Assembly (NCBI GenBank): GCA_037954235.1
Contig: JBBMOA010000004.1
Location: 9,691,099-9,755,098, forward strand
Reading direction: 5' to 3'
DNA: 64,000 nt
Origin: Aulostomus chinensis
Lineage: Eukaryota; Chordata; Actinopteri; Syngnathiformes; Aulostomidae
A program made the translations under genes and the position numbers. The notes under the pieces are model-generated. The model saw only the letters and a list, made by a program, of their open reading frames with translations. It was not told the DNA's origin and made no database searches. This document shows, one piece after another, positions 49,735 through 62,069 of this stretch (positions are counted from its first letter, which is position 1; the number at the start of each line of letters is the position of its first letter).

Positions 49735-49740
49735 ATTAAA
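49735..49740 (+). other. Likely cwf19l1 poly(A) signal
   Basis: ATTAAA, 562 nt past the stop, followed by T-rich and GT-rich sequence (TTATTTTGGGTCACTTGTGT). An upstream AATAAA at 49499-49504 could give a shorter transcript. Confidence 0.5.
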
Positions 49741-49811
49741 CTCTTATTTTGGGTCACTTGTGTCATCGTTACACCCTCAAATGTGTTCAGTCAGAAATCA
49801 TTGGTAAAGAC

Positions 49812-49817
49812 TTTATT
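49812..49817 (-). other. Likely poly(A) signal of the cd9 gene
   Basis: TTTATT on the plus strand is AATAAA on the minus strand, about 1.17 kb after the cd9 stop and only some 70 bp from the cwf19l1 signal on the other strand. Confidence 0.5.
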
Positions 49818-50989
49818 AGCTTGCGACATTTTTACAGAAATGAACTGCTTTCATCAAAATATTTCCATAAAACTTCAGTTCAGTTTATAAAAAAAAAAAA
49901 ATCAAAAAGCATCTTTGTGAACAAGCAAAATAAAAATCAATTACACAATAAAAATTAAGTTAGCTGCAAAAAGCCTGTTAATTACAACAACAACACGGGC
50001 AGGGATGTGTCAGCAGAAACTAACGAATCAGCAAAGCTGAATTTAGATTTTGAGATTTGTTTCAACTCTTTGAAAGTGGATTTCACATTTTCAGAAGTTC
50101 TTAAAATTCAGTGTCAGGGTGGTGAGACGCAGGGTGAACGAAGAGCAGTCCAGTTCCAGGCCAAGAACTCGTACTCACTTAGCCTGCTAAGCTAACAATC
50201 ACCTGACCTTCAGTGAGCCATCGATTTCCCGGCTGAAAACACTCAGCTGGTATCAACTGGGATTCATGCTGAGTCGGTCAGACGGTGGTGCAATAAGCAC
50301 GGCAGCGAGCTGGCGGTCCATCAGAAAGCCGTGATTTCACTGATGAGCAGGAAATGTTAACCAACCAGAAGGAACCATCAAAGCCGTCTGTTTTATGTTG
50401 TGGTTTGTGTGTAACGAGGACGATGTGTCGCCCAGACGTCAGGATGAAAACGTTCCGTCGCTCTGCTCATGGTGTGAGGTTATGAGCTGCATGCCGTCAG
50501 CCAAGCTGGCGCCGTTTCTACGAAGGTGGTCGTTGACAAGCGGAACAACAATCGATCCATCGGCAGTGAGCCTCGCACGCAAGGAGAACAGCAGCTCTGC
50601 TCATTCCTGCACTTCGCCGAGTGCGTCTCACTAAACTGAATTTCAAGACCTGAGCTCAGTTTGTCCTCAGTTTCTGCTGACCCGGTTCTGCCCGTTCAAC
50701 ACAGGCCAACTTCTGACACAAATGGCTCTAAAGTCTGTTAACGGAACTAACAAAGGGAGCTCACATGACCCACTGGTTCTCTGCTGAAAAGTAGGGTTTA
50801 AATTTAATAGAAGAACCAGACTTTTTTCAATGTACTTTGGTACAAATAACACCTCCCTCCAAAACAGAAAACTAAGGAGTCACTGCGCAGGTTCCACACG
50901 CTCACAGGTCCGAGGGGCCGTCCTGTATGGATCCAAGCGGGAACTAAAGGATGTCATGAACTGTTAAGCAGCCAGAACGCCGCAGGGCT
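49818..50989 (-). other. Probable 3' UTR of the cd9 gene
   Basis: AT-rich sequence between the stop at 50990 and the minus-strand AATAAA at 49812. It has no coding potential; the plus-strand frame at 50395-50634 has no recognised domain. Confidence 0.5.
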
Positions 50990-53900
50990 TTAGACAAAGT
51001 CCCTGGACCTCTTGATGGCACAGCAGAGCATCATGCTGAAGATCATCCCGAAGATCTGTGGAGAGCCAGACAGCGGCGTGATTGTGGTCAGTTTGATGCT
51101 TGAGACAGAGCTACGCTAGCACATCCCATCTGTTACTAGTCATTGTGCTAAGCTAACAGGAGCTCAGTTGGTCGAAGTGGCTTTCGGCTGGAATCCTCTT
51201 TCCGGCCAGCTGTCATTTCACATCGTCTGGACTCACCATGATGACACCGATCCCGATGCCGACGCCGCCGATGATGTGCAGCTTGTTGTTGAAGATCTCG
51301 TCGATCGCAGCGGGACAGCTCTGAGAGCACAGAGAGGGAAAGGGGTTTTAAATGTTGGAGAGGATTTCCCTGCAGCTGGAGCTCGTAGGCCTCATCTGCC
51401 AGGAGCGTCTTGATCCTGTTACTGCCTGAAACGAAGTCTGAGGCTGACACAAGCGGAAGAGGTTTTAGTCTGACTTTGGACTACAAAAATACCTCACCCA
51501 TGACATGCCAACTTCCTGTAGGACTACAAAACCCCCTATAAACTTCACTCCTGTCATTGTTTTGTTTTAACCACAAAACCAGAGCATGAATGATGTCAGT
51601 ATGCGCTCCGATGTGTTACCGTGGTGATGAGGGCCTCCAGTCCCTCCTTCTTGGGGCAGATGTCTTTGGCAGCGTCCACCACCGTCCCGGTCGGGCCGCA
51701 GCAGTTCAGCTGCCGAGAGCAAACAACCGTTAGTCTTTATTGGCAACTCCAGCTTTCCGACGAGGAGCTGAGCGACACAGGCAGGTGCAGCAGGCTCAAA
51801 CTGAAGAGTCAAACCAGGTCATTTCTGGCACAAATGTTTATGCACACATTTAAAACCTTTATGGTAAAAAACGGATTCTGAAAGTCAGTTGCCATCATTC
51901 TGATGACATCATTCTCAGGTTGCAGCAGTAAAAGAGAGGCAATGGTGACGTGTGCGTCCTCACTCCAAAGTGGATGACGCGGAGCGTCTCCTTCAGTGCT
52001 TCCTGTTTGGTGTCTTTATAGTTGGCGTAGGTCTGCTTGTAGAACTCCGTGACGTCCTCCACCACCTGGAGACACGACAGAACCAACGCTGATGATGTCA
52101 CACGCCGACTGACTCCACAGAACTGAACGAGGCGTGCGTGTCACATACCCGATCTTTGTTGGATAGACCCCAGATCCCGGCCGCCACCTCCACAGCGAAG
52201 ATGATGAGCAGGAAGAGGAAGAACTAAAAGCACAAATCAAAACACGGATAAAAGTCTTACGTTCCGCAGCCACACAGCTTCAGACGCTCGCCAGCTCACT
52301 CGTTCGGCTCGCTCTCAGACCAGTCAGACGATGAACGTCCCAAGAGTTTCACTCTGGTCTTCTCTTCTTACTCACCAATCCCAGCATGCACGGCGACTCT
52401 TTGATGGCTCCGCAGCATCCAAGGAAGCCCACGACCATCATCAGAGCTCCCGCCGCGATCAGAATGTAAACGCCTGCAAGGACACAGGCGTCAGAGCGCG
52501 TTTCCCGGCTGTCCTTCATTTCTCTCTCATGATTCCATTCATTTGTTGATTTCTGTAGATTTCATTGACACCTGGAGTGATGCGACAGCGGCAGATGCTC
52601 CTTGCATCCTTAGGTCTTATCATTAAACATGATTTAAGTTCAAGTGTTTGAGAGCTTTTCAAAGAAGCGAAAGACCAAACTGAAGAACTACAGTGAGAAA
52701 AAATAATAGAAATATGAATAAAAAATGAGCAGGCGAGGAGTGGATCTGGCATTCATGAGAAGGATCAGAAGAAATTCAACAAACTGACATAAACGCAGAG
52801 TAAAGTTGTCTCCTCGACCGCTCGTCGTCGCCACCGCTCCACGTGTCGAGTGGAAGAAGAGCGGCGTGATTAAGACATCATTAATTAAAACATGAGCGGC
52901 TGACGGTTCTTTGATGTGGCTGTCATGAAGATGAATCACAACAACAAGGGCGAGAGCGCGCTGATGTCACGGGTTCACTATCCACACGACAAATATGCCT
53001 CCTCCTCCTCTTCCTCACAAGCTTGTTATTAAGATGTTTGTCGTGTTGCTTCGCCGCCCACGCCACTCATCAGTTTGATGGAAGCAAAGAGACAAATGGG
53101 AGGCAGCGCGACTTTCTGCCCTTCCCAGTTCCTCGGGGAACACAAAAGCCGAGGGACAAAGACGTCGCTGTGCGGAGAAGAATGACGGCTGTGTGTGTGG
53201 AGGGCTGCGCCAGGCCGACGGGGCCGCCTCGCCGGCCTCCAGCTCCGGCCTCAGCTGCCCTCTGAAGGGCCGACCGGGACGATGCAGTACAGTGTGATAC
53301 TGCTGCAGCATCCACCTGAGGCGGCGACCGCGCAGCAACACACCCACATCAGCTGGACCAACCCAGACGGCCGCAGCTACGCGATTCTTCGCTCTCAAAG
53401 TGCCTTCAAGGACCCCCCGAGGGGAGTTTCCCCCTCCTGCATATCAATAATTCCCTTCTGGAGTCCCTGAGTGGTGCTTGAGGGAAACTTCATCTCAGTG
53501 AGTGAGTGCTTGAGAAGACACGGCCCGCTGACGTCACCCTGACGGCGTGATGTCAGAGTTCTTACCAGTGAAGAAGACTGAGGGTGAGTCGCTCCCCTCG
53601 AACAGTCCTGCTGTCCTGGAGTCAAATCGCAGCCAGAGACCCACGGCGAGTACAGCAGTACCTGCCAACTGAATAACAGAGAAAAACGTGTATTGAAATA
53701 CTTCAAACTGCCACCTCGTCGTCATAGCAACCACACAGAGGCCAGCTGGATGTGTCAAAATGTTTTTGATACGCCATTTGCGCCTCTTGACAGTGGAGCG
53801 TCCCGTCACACACCGACCCACAGGGTTTCCAGGTGTAAACCCTGAAGTTCAGTCAGAGGAATGCGGCCCTCCCCAGCCACAGCCCAGGCCCCGGCCAAAG

Positions 53901-56900
53901 CCCTGGCCCCGCCCCCCAGCGAAACCTGATCAACCGGCTGCTCTTCTAGATTTAACACCACTCTTCTTTCTCCATCTTAACTATCAAGAATGCATGAAGA
54001 CTGCATGACTCATGTTATTGTGTTCATGGCAGTGTCAATCCTCTAGAATGAGTCAGCGTTTCCACGGAAACCGTTACATCAACTCTTTGTCGCCACCCAA
54101 ATAACTTCCATTGCGTGCTGCAGCGTGATCCTGACGTCTGACTGTAGAGCAACATGAGACGCCAGCAGCTCGTACGTGCCTCGACATGTCGGCGCGACGC
54201 TTCCTGCTACAGCCTGCTGACCGTGAGTCAGTGGAGACACGCAAACACACACACACACACACACACACACCTGTCCCATCACAACAACATCTTCCAAGTA
54301 TCCACAACACAAATCAAAGCTTCGCCATCGCACTGGTGCTGAGGTAACCACAGCGATGGATTCATGCTTTACATCTCCAAACAAGACGACAACTTTTAAA
54401 ACACTCATTTTGCGAGAGGAGTTTGGATCATTTGAGCTCCTGCAACTTCAGCCAGAAACGTTTTCATTCCTGCTATAAAAAAGTACCAAGATACTCAGAA
54501 AAAAGTACTGAAGTAGTCGTGAGTGTGAGTATTTGTTGTCAATACTTTCTAATAAGAGCGGTCACCTCCCAGCGGCGTGGACGCGGTCAGGAGGATCATG
54601 TTAGAGCCGCAGACCTGCACACTCAGGACGCCGCCATGCTCTCACCTGGTGACCTCAGGTGATGTAGAACTCCTCCCTGGACGCCGGCGTCTCTCCAGGT
54701 GTGTTTATAGTATGACATCATAACTTATCAAAACCATAAACGCTGGCTGACTGTTGGTTTGATGAGGTGGATTTTTCCACGCTGCAAGTCGTCTGAGGCA
54801 TTCATCACCTTAGATAAACAAAGATTTCAGTCACAAACAAAGCCGTCCTGAGGATCCCCCGCCACACCTCAGCATCCGTCAGCACATCAGGTCTGACTCA
54901 TCCGCGATGATGCGTCATCGCCACACCTCATCAGGCGCCAAAACATCGCCCGAGGACACAGGGAAACTGTGACTGAGCTCCCGTTCATCTGAGAGGCTTC
55001 GCGACCTTTGACATGATTGTGTCTTCACAGTTGAGCCAGCTGAGAGACAATTGGTACATGATCACCACACCAGATCAGATCACCACAGCACACCAGATCA
55101 CCACAGCGGATCACCACACCAGACCTGCCGCAAGACAACCCAATCTACACTTCCATCAATGGAGTATTTTCCCAGGAAACACTTCATGAACCTTTACGAA
55201 AATATTCAAATATTTGCGAGTGATAAGATCTCTTCATGTTCTTCCACTCCACTTTAAAAACAGGGGCAGTTTTAACATTGAGAGAAGGGAAACACGATCC
55301 AGAGAGAAACAGGTCCTGCAAAGCTGTCAGGGGAGCGGAAAAAGATTTAAAGTACGAAAGACGAGTCCAAGAACAACTGATGAGAGGCGGAGTCAACGGA
55401 GCAGAGGGTCGAGGCTGCACTGCGAGACAGGAAACGACTGTTTTCACATCAGCGAGTCGAGGAGGCCAATAACCGATAGTCAGCTGCAGCGAATCCATAT
55501 TTCAGTGTCAATTTACAGCCATGCAGACCAGCTCAGGGCTGCCTTCAATGAACACGGGGAAACGGAATGTTTCCTCATCAATCACGAGAGATGCATGGAA
55601 TGGTGCATTCAGGGTGAACTCTGAATAAACCACCTGCCGTTTCTGAGCAAAAGAATTCAAAGTTTCTAAATGGGACTGTAGTCATGTTGAGGTGCTGCTA
55701 CAACACCGTGCTGCTGAAGGATGATGTGTGGCGGCGTGTTGTTGTCGTGGCAACAGTCACAGGTCAACAGCTGCCTGCTCCCTTGAACCGCAGCAGCACT
55801 CAGGAGCTCTCGGCCTGAGGTCTCACACCGCATCCACTGGTCCCCGGGGAGGAGCAACCCTCCAGGAAAGGATTACAGGAACTGTAGTCTGGACCTCAAG
55901 AAACCAGGAGCCCAAAATATGAAGCACGGCCCCTGTGAGTGGGTTTACGTGTTGCTATGGTTACAGCTTGAAGCGCTGAGTGACAGCAGACGACTATTGC
56001 ACCATTCTGGATACATCAGCGCTGTGAACGCTACCTGCACGATTAAAGAGGAAAAAGTGGGAATTCTACCATCCTGTAGACGTTCTGAGAGGGACCTCAG
56101 TCCGTCAGGACCCGAGACGGATCCTTCAGGTCTACTTAGAGCGTAGACGCTCACGTCATCAGAACTCTCCTCAGGCCCGCCGTCTGAGAGTGTGTTTACA
56201 TGTGTGACACAGTTTTATGTCACAAACCCAGGACACAAGCAGGATCAGGTTTGGTTCAAGACCACAACCTCAAACCTCATCCATTCTCTGATGGCACCGT
56301 TTAATGGGTACAGAAAGGCATCTCCCACCTGAGGTGCTTCAGCGTGGCGCTCCACCCTCGGGCCGCGGCGCCCCGCCGACCTGAACCGTCAGCAGGGCCA
56401 ATCAGGGATCAGTTTAGGGTTTTCGATTGAGTGTAAACACCTGCTGGATTTGCTTTTTATTAAACCTTTACAGCGGTTCTGGACTGGCGGACGGACCGAT
56501 GATGTCATCTGAAGACCATTCTTCACATTCCTCAGCTGAACAGGTGAGTGTTTGTTTGGACCTCAAATCAAAGTTTCTGCAGATTACTGAGCGCAGAGCT
56601 GGATTAAGGAGGCCTGGATTAAACCGGACGATGACCTGGAGGGTCTGGAAACGGTTGGCCGTCAGTCGGCTGAGGTACGCGGCTCCTTCTGCCTCTGGAG
56701 TCACACAGGAGGAAAACGACCCAACTTTGTGAGCTCGAGACAAAAAATGTTGAAGTGAGCGTTGAGAGGCGGCTCCTGAGGCTCCGCAGGTGAACCCCCG
56801 CCGCTACGCCTCCTCCAGCTTTCAAGAAAGGAATGTGTAAACGGTTCCGGTGGTGTCATCTCACTTTAAAACGGGACGGCTAGAAACTCACTCGTGGAAC

Positions 56901-59186
56901 AGGAACCACGTCCACTGACCTTCAGCAAACAGCGCACGGAGCAGCACCGGACCCCAGCCGCAACCACAGGTCTGAGCCAGCGCCACACTTACCCAGAAGA
57001 GGAAGTTGAACACAAACACCAGGTACTTGATGCACTGAAGTCCTCCCATGGCTCCCAGTTCAGCGTGTTGATGGCGAACGCGAGTATTCTCTCAGTCTGA
57101 GGTGTCTCCTTGAACAAGGTGTGAAGAGGAAAGGACGAGAGGCAGCCTTTTGTCAACCACACCCTTCCTGAGCTCAACAGTGCAGGCGGGGGCAGGGCTC
57201 CGGCGGGTGGGGGAGGAGGAAGGAGGTGCAGGTATGGAGGTGAGAGAGTGCTGATGAGTCAAGCACCAGGTGAAAGTCATCGAGCAGGTAAAAGAGGAGG
57301 CAGCATGAACCCGTCCAGTTGAGAGCCTCAGGTTCACCTGACACACAGCTGGGCCGGATTCACCTGATCAACCTCCAGCAAACTCTGGATTGTCTGACCG
57401 GGACCGCTGGATCGAACCCCAACCCAGGCTCAGGCTCAGGCTTCCCCGACTGCTCCACCCCTCCACCCCTCCAGGAAAACCCGTCTTAGCCCACACGCCC
57501 TGAAACACACGAAAAACATCGACTACTCCTGTGTCAGATGCACCTCAGTACCTCAGACGCTCGGGAGGCACTCCAAGACACTTGGAAGGGAAAGTATATT
57601 TTTGGGGTAAAGTATTTGTATCACAGCCAACTCGTTACAGGAAAAACTACTTTGACAATAACAAACAACAACCAAAAAAAGAGACATTGAGGTGGACGAA
57701 GACAAAAGGAGGCTCCACCGGAGGAGGAGCTCCTCCAGGGACTGAGGCTCAGGGTGTTTGCAGAGGTAACTGGAGCTTCCTCCCTCCCAGTAGACCCAGT
57801 GAAACCAACAACAGCAGCTTTGTTTCCCAGCTGCTGAAGAGCCTCTCTCTCTCTATGCTGTTGGAGAGAGAAGAGCAAAGAACTGCATCCTGCTGTTCTG
57901 GATTTGCCTCACTCACGCCCCCTGCTGGACAGCATCATCCCCACACCTCTACATCAGGCTAAACTTGTCACACTGGGAAGGGGCCAGGGGCCTCAGCATC
58001 CTCTATGTCAGTGATTCCCAACCTGTGGGCCGCGGCGCCCTGCAAATGTTTAAGAAATAATTTCCAAAATGGGACGATTTTTGTGGGAGTGGAAATGTAA
58101 TTATATAAAAATCTGAGTGCTGTTTTACATTTTAAAGCTCTGTTAGGTTTACAAGGATATTAAAATTATCGCATATTTTCATTATTTTGTTTTTCCTCCA
58201 AGTATTAAGACATGTGACAAGCAAATGAGAGACAGGAAATTTTGCTGAAACTGGAGTGTAAGGATGGAGGTGGCGAGCAACAGCGAGACGAAAGAGACGA
58301 GACGCTGAGGGTGGAGACGTTTGAGACGTAAAAGTGGGCCGTGAGCTGGAAGAGGCTGGGAGGCACCGCTCTGGTTCATCACCGCAAGAAGGCTACGGGC
58401 CACCCCACAGCCTGAAGTTAGCGATTAGCTCAGTTAGCTCGCCAAACTGAGCGCCTCAACCTGACGACGTGTGAAGATGGAGTTTCACAGCACAATCAAT
58501 CTTAATATTTTCATAAACGTATACAATCATATTTTCAGATTAACATCATGCAATATGAAAAAACATTCCCCCTCAAACCAAAAATGAGATCAACCTGAAT
58601 GCACTTGACAGCCCAGCCAGGGTCCCAGCACCAGAGGTTGAGAAACAATCACCTAAAAGTGCAAAAAAAAGTTTGATTTGAAAACATCAAGTTGCTTGGA
58701 CTGGAACTCAAAAGGCTTCGTGACATCAGAGCGAGTTTAAGGGCGCGGGGGGGGGGGGCAGTGTTATCAAACAACCCTCAGCCCATTTAAGTTACTGCGT
58801 GACGTCACTCGGCCGAGCTCCGGCAGTACATCTTCATCATCTTCATCATCACAAATGCGACTTCCTGAGAGGACACGCCTCAATCTGGACGCGTCAATCA
58901 ACAGTTCACCCCGCGCCTGATGAGAATTATCTTCGTTGTGATGAGAAGAGTACACACCTGCTCGCAGCTGACGTCACAACCTTCTCCTTCACAGTGTCGA
59001 CGTATCATAAACACACTAAAAAAGCTTCTACAAACCCACGCTCCCACGCCACGGCGCGCGCGCTGACCAGCGGGTGAGACTCTCGTCAACAGCTGACCTC
59101 GCGGCTTGGCGACTCACCCAGAAGACGAAGTTGAAGATGAAGAGCGCGTACTTGACGCACAGCTCCCAGCTGCTCAGCGCCGCCAT
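50990..59186 (-). CDS. cd9: CD9-type tetraspanin, 8 coding exons (distal first exon)
   Basis: CD9 is a plasma-membrane tetraspanin that organises integrin and IgSF partners and acts in adhesion and gamete fusion. Coding exons: 59118-59186, 53566-53668, 52376-52473, 52149-52223, 51964-52065, 51620-51709, 51237-51320, 50990-51055. They give 228 aa, the same as human CD9. The distal N-terminus reads MAALSSWELCVKYALFIFNF. TM1 continues into LAGTAVLAVGLWLRFDS. TM2/TM3 include VYILIAAGALMMVVGFLGCC and FLFLLIIFAVEVAAGIWG. The large loop has FYKQTYANYKDTKQEALKET, the tetraspanin CCG signature (LNCCGPT), DICPKKEG and SCPAAIDEIFNNKLHIIGG. TM4 ends IFGMIFSMMLCCAIKRSRDF-V. Juxtamembrane cysteines that are usually palmitoylated are present. 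Teleosts carry cd9a and cd9b; which this is was not resolved. It converges on cwf19l1. Confidence 0.93.
53669..56992. other. cd9 intron 1, 3' part
   Basis: Apart from microsatellites and a short imperfect GATCACCACA repeat (55062-55115), I see no exon here. Frames at 55214-55624 and 56427-56732 have no domain match and no consistent splicing. Confidence 0.45.
54242..54270. repeat. (CA)n microsatellite in cd9 intron 1
   Basis: About 14 CA repeats in the long first intron of the tetraspanin gene. Confidence 0.93.
56993..57049 (-). CDS. cd9: Alternative (proximal) first coding exon of cd9
   Basis: The minus strand encodes MGGLQCIKYLVFVFNFLFW (19 aa), followed by the donor GTAAGT at the same place (after FW, phase 0) as the distal first exon at 59118-59186. 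It is the better match to the usual CD9 start (GG-x-x-CIKYL). Spliced to exon 2 it would give a 224-aa protein with four membrane segments. A G-rich stretch upstream (57182-57235, with GGCGGGGGCAGGGC) could be its own promoter. Either exon could be the main one; transcripts are needed to tell. Confidence 0.82.
57050..59117. other. Sequence between the two cd9 first exons
   Basis: No further exon seen. Contains a poly-G run (58749-58757) and AT-rich parts around 58500. Confidence 0.45.
57182..57235 (-). promoter_or_regulatory. G-rich possible promoter of the proximal cd9 first exon
   Basis: The plus strand is GC/GA-rich here (GGCGGGGGCAGGGCTCCGGC and GGTGGGGGAGGAGG), with Sp1-like boxes 130-190 bp upstream of the ATG at 57049. 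No TATA box was identified. Confidence 0.3.
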
Positions 59187-59460
59187 CCCCGCTGCCCGCC
59201 ACACGCGTCCGTTGGTCCCGAGACTGCGAGGAGGTCTCCCGCTGCGAGTGCGCGTCTGCTCAGCTCGGGAGACTTCTGTCACTTCCGTGAGTGCTCGGCC
59301 AGCCGGAGCGCGTGTCGGCTTGTCCCGGGAGTGAGACGGAAAGAGAGAGACACCTGCTTCGGTTCTGGCTTTGCTCCTCTTCTCTGCTCCTCTTCCTCTC
59401 ACGTCTGATCACGCGTGTTTGATTGCGAACATCTGGGCTAATTATAGTTAATGGCCGATG
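59187..59460 (-). promoter_or_regulatory. GC/CpG-rich region upstream of the distal cd9 first exon
   Basis: Rich in CpG (for example CCGCTGCGAGTGCGCGTCTG near 59238) directly upstream of the ATG at 59186; a likely CpG promoter. Frames open on both strands here are composition artefacts. Confidence 0.5.
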
Positions 59461-60106
59461 GTCACGTGTCCCTGCGCGGCTGCAGGAGCGATGCTTGGAC
59501 CTGCAGGGGCGCTCAGTTGCCGGCCTCCTTGGAACGACTGGTTTTTACTGGTTACCAGTGGAAGCGTGACCAGTCCCGCCTGTTTGTGACGTCATAGAGG
59601 GGGAAACGCTCCGAAGTGTCTCGAGCTGAGTGTGGCAGCAGCAGCTCTCCCCCCTGTTGTTGACCTTTTCTGACATGAACGCAGCCTCACAAGTTACAAA
59701 GCATTTTGGAAAAAGACATCAAATTTGAGCGTTCTCCTCACGTCATCGATCGGGATTTTGTTCTCATGTCGCTCATGTAAATTTGAAACTTATTTATTGA
59801 GGGTTTGTATTTCAGTTTATGCTAAATGAGGTTCTGCAGGATCAACTTCTGACCCGTCAAAACTCCAGCTGGGTCCTCGGTGGCGACCCAGTAAACAGCA
59901 ACTTCCAGGGTCTGGCAGCATGAGTGGGTCACATGTTTGTAGCTCATTAGCAACTTTCCAAATACCATGAGAGCCAGCAGCCACCATACTCCAGCCATTG
60001 TCAGCGGCCATGTTTGCTGCCTCTGTGGCGGGCATGCGACTGTTTTTCTTCCTCCGCAAAACAAAGACGGCAGTGTGAGCACTCAGCCCACGACTGTTGT
60101 TTGCAG

Positions 60107-60143
<37 letters not shown>

Positions 60144-60870
60144 ATGATGATGATGATGATGAAGCTCAGCGTGACCCAGCTAAGGAGAACCAGAGTCATA
60201 AACACGCCGCTTCAACCACTGAGAAAGCAGACATCCATTTGGCGGGTCGGTTCTGTTTCACCGGCTGGTGCCTGTCAGCTGCACCTTAGACATCAGGAGC
60301 CTCTCCGTCTTCTTCCCTGATCTATGGTGAAGCTGCCAAGTTCTTTCCTCCGTTTCTTCTCTGTCCATTATTGGCTTCACCAGGAACGGTGCGCTCGCTA
60401 CAATAAAGCAACCGGCTACGCGTGAGCTAACGGGCTACTGCTAACCCTGCACAGGTGTCCAGGTGGACATTTAATGTGTCTGTTCAAAAAACAGACAAAA
60501 CTACGCCCCATTTCCATATAAGGATGTCTGGTGTTGGTATATACCTGGTGTGTACCTGGCGTTTATCCCCAGAGGATAGAGGTGTCTGCTGATTGGCTGA
60601 GAGGCTCATTCCACCTGTTTGTCAGACAACTAGAAGAAGCACGTTGGAGTTTGTTTGGCATCCATTTAACAGGTAAAACAACGTCAACCTTCGAATCCAA
60701 ACTCTATGTTTACTCAATGAAAACTAGAACCAGAGGTTAGTGGATCATGAATTTGATCTGCTTCATCCCAGAACCCCCGGAGCTGAGTTTGGCTTGAGTG
60801 TGTCGTCTTTTCTGAGATGATCAAAGACCCACTTTGTTCCTCTGAAGAACAACATCGCCTTCTTCTCCTC

Positions 60871-60904
<34 letters not shown>

Positions 60905-60979
60905 GGTGTCTAAAACAACTCTGTGTTCATCCTATCCTCCCTTTACAAAGCTTCCCTTCAAGGCCACCGCTGCCGCCTG

Positions 60980-61055
<76 letters not shown>

Positions 61056-62069
61056 TGCTCACTGAGGAGAAGATGTGCTGGCGAAGGAGGATGAAGGAGA
61101 CATTTTCCACATTTTTTCCAGGTTGACAACAACACAAAAGTCTCATAGTGACACAGTGATTTTCGACATTCGATTTGTCTGAGTAGTACTGACACCAGCG
61201 GAGGCAGCGCGCTACTCCTGTTGTAAACACAGGGTTCATCCGGGCCTGCCACCCTCTGGTGGTAACCCAGGGGAACTGCAGCCATACGTCCGCATTGATT
61301 GTCTGTTGGTGTGAACGTGTTGAGGAACAGTCTCCCTTTCAGAGTTGACCCAGAGCTGGATCTTCTGACATCGCATCAGGAGAGAGGTTTGTCCTTATCT
61401 TATTTTCTTATTGTTATTTGTCATCATCATTTGAGGACATTTCGTACATACAAACATGTCAGCAACATGAAACAGCCCTCAGTACGGTGTTCAGCTGCTC
61501 TCAGCAATTAAACCCCACCCATCTTCCTAACATTCTTGTTGTTATCCAGCTCGAGGACGTGCGGCTCCTGAGTGCAGCGTCATTACCACAGAATCCATTC
61601 AACAGTACTGATGGGACCGGCTGGCTGAGGTCCAGCTGACCAGCTCATATCCAACACTGGGAAGCCGGTGGGTCCAGTAACAGCTGTTCTACCAGTCGAT
61701 TGGTTCTGGTGCAGCGCCCGTTCATAGAGAGGGTCGAGTGATGTCAAGAACCTCCCTGGCTTTGGTGTCAGAGTTCTCCCTTTGATCTCTGACTTTAATC
61801 CCTGTCTCTCTGATCTCTGGATTATGATTAACGTTCCTTTTATACGCCCTGCCCATGCCCCCTTATGGTGTTGTCCCCACCCACTCATTGAGTGCCCCGC
61901 CCCCAGCTGAGTGACAAAATCTCTCAGACTCTGATTTTAATCTCTGGCTTTTATAAACTCATACATACATGTATGCAGTTGTGTGTACCTGCATACATGT
62001 ATGTATGCAAACCTCAGGAGGGTCACACAGAGTCAAGGAGAGATTTTGGTGGTCAGAGGTCAAAGGTCG
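59461..62069. other. Intergenic, microsatellite-rich, no gene seen
   Basis: Contains (CA)n at 60109-60142 followed by (ATG)n, and (TG)n tracts at 60873-60901 and 60977-61053. Short frames such as 59817-60140 and 61583-61888 have no recognisable domain or splice structure. Confidence 0.5.
60977..61053. repeat. (TG)n microsatellite
   Basis: Nearly pure TG run of about 38 repeats with one CG interruption near the start. Confidence 0.95.
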
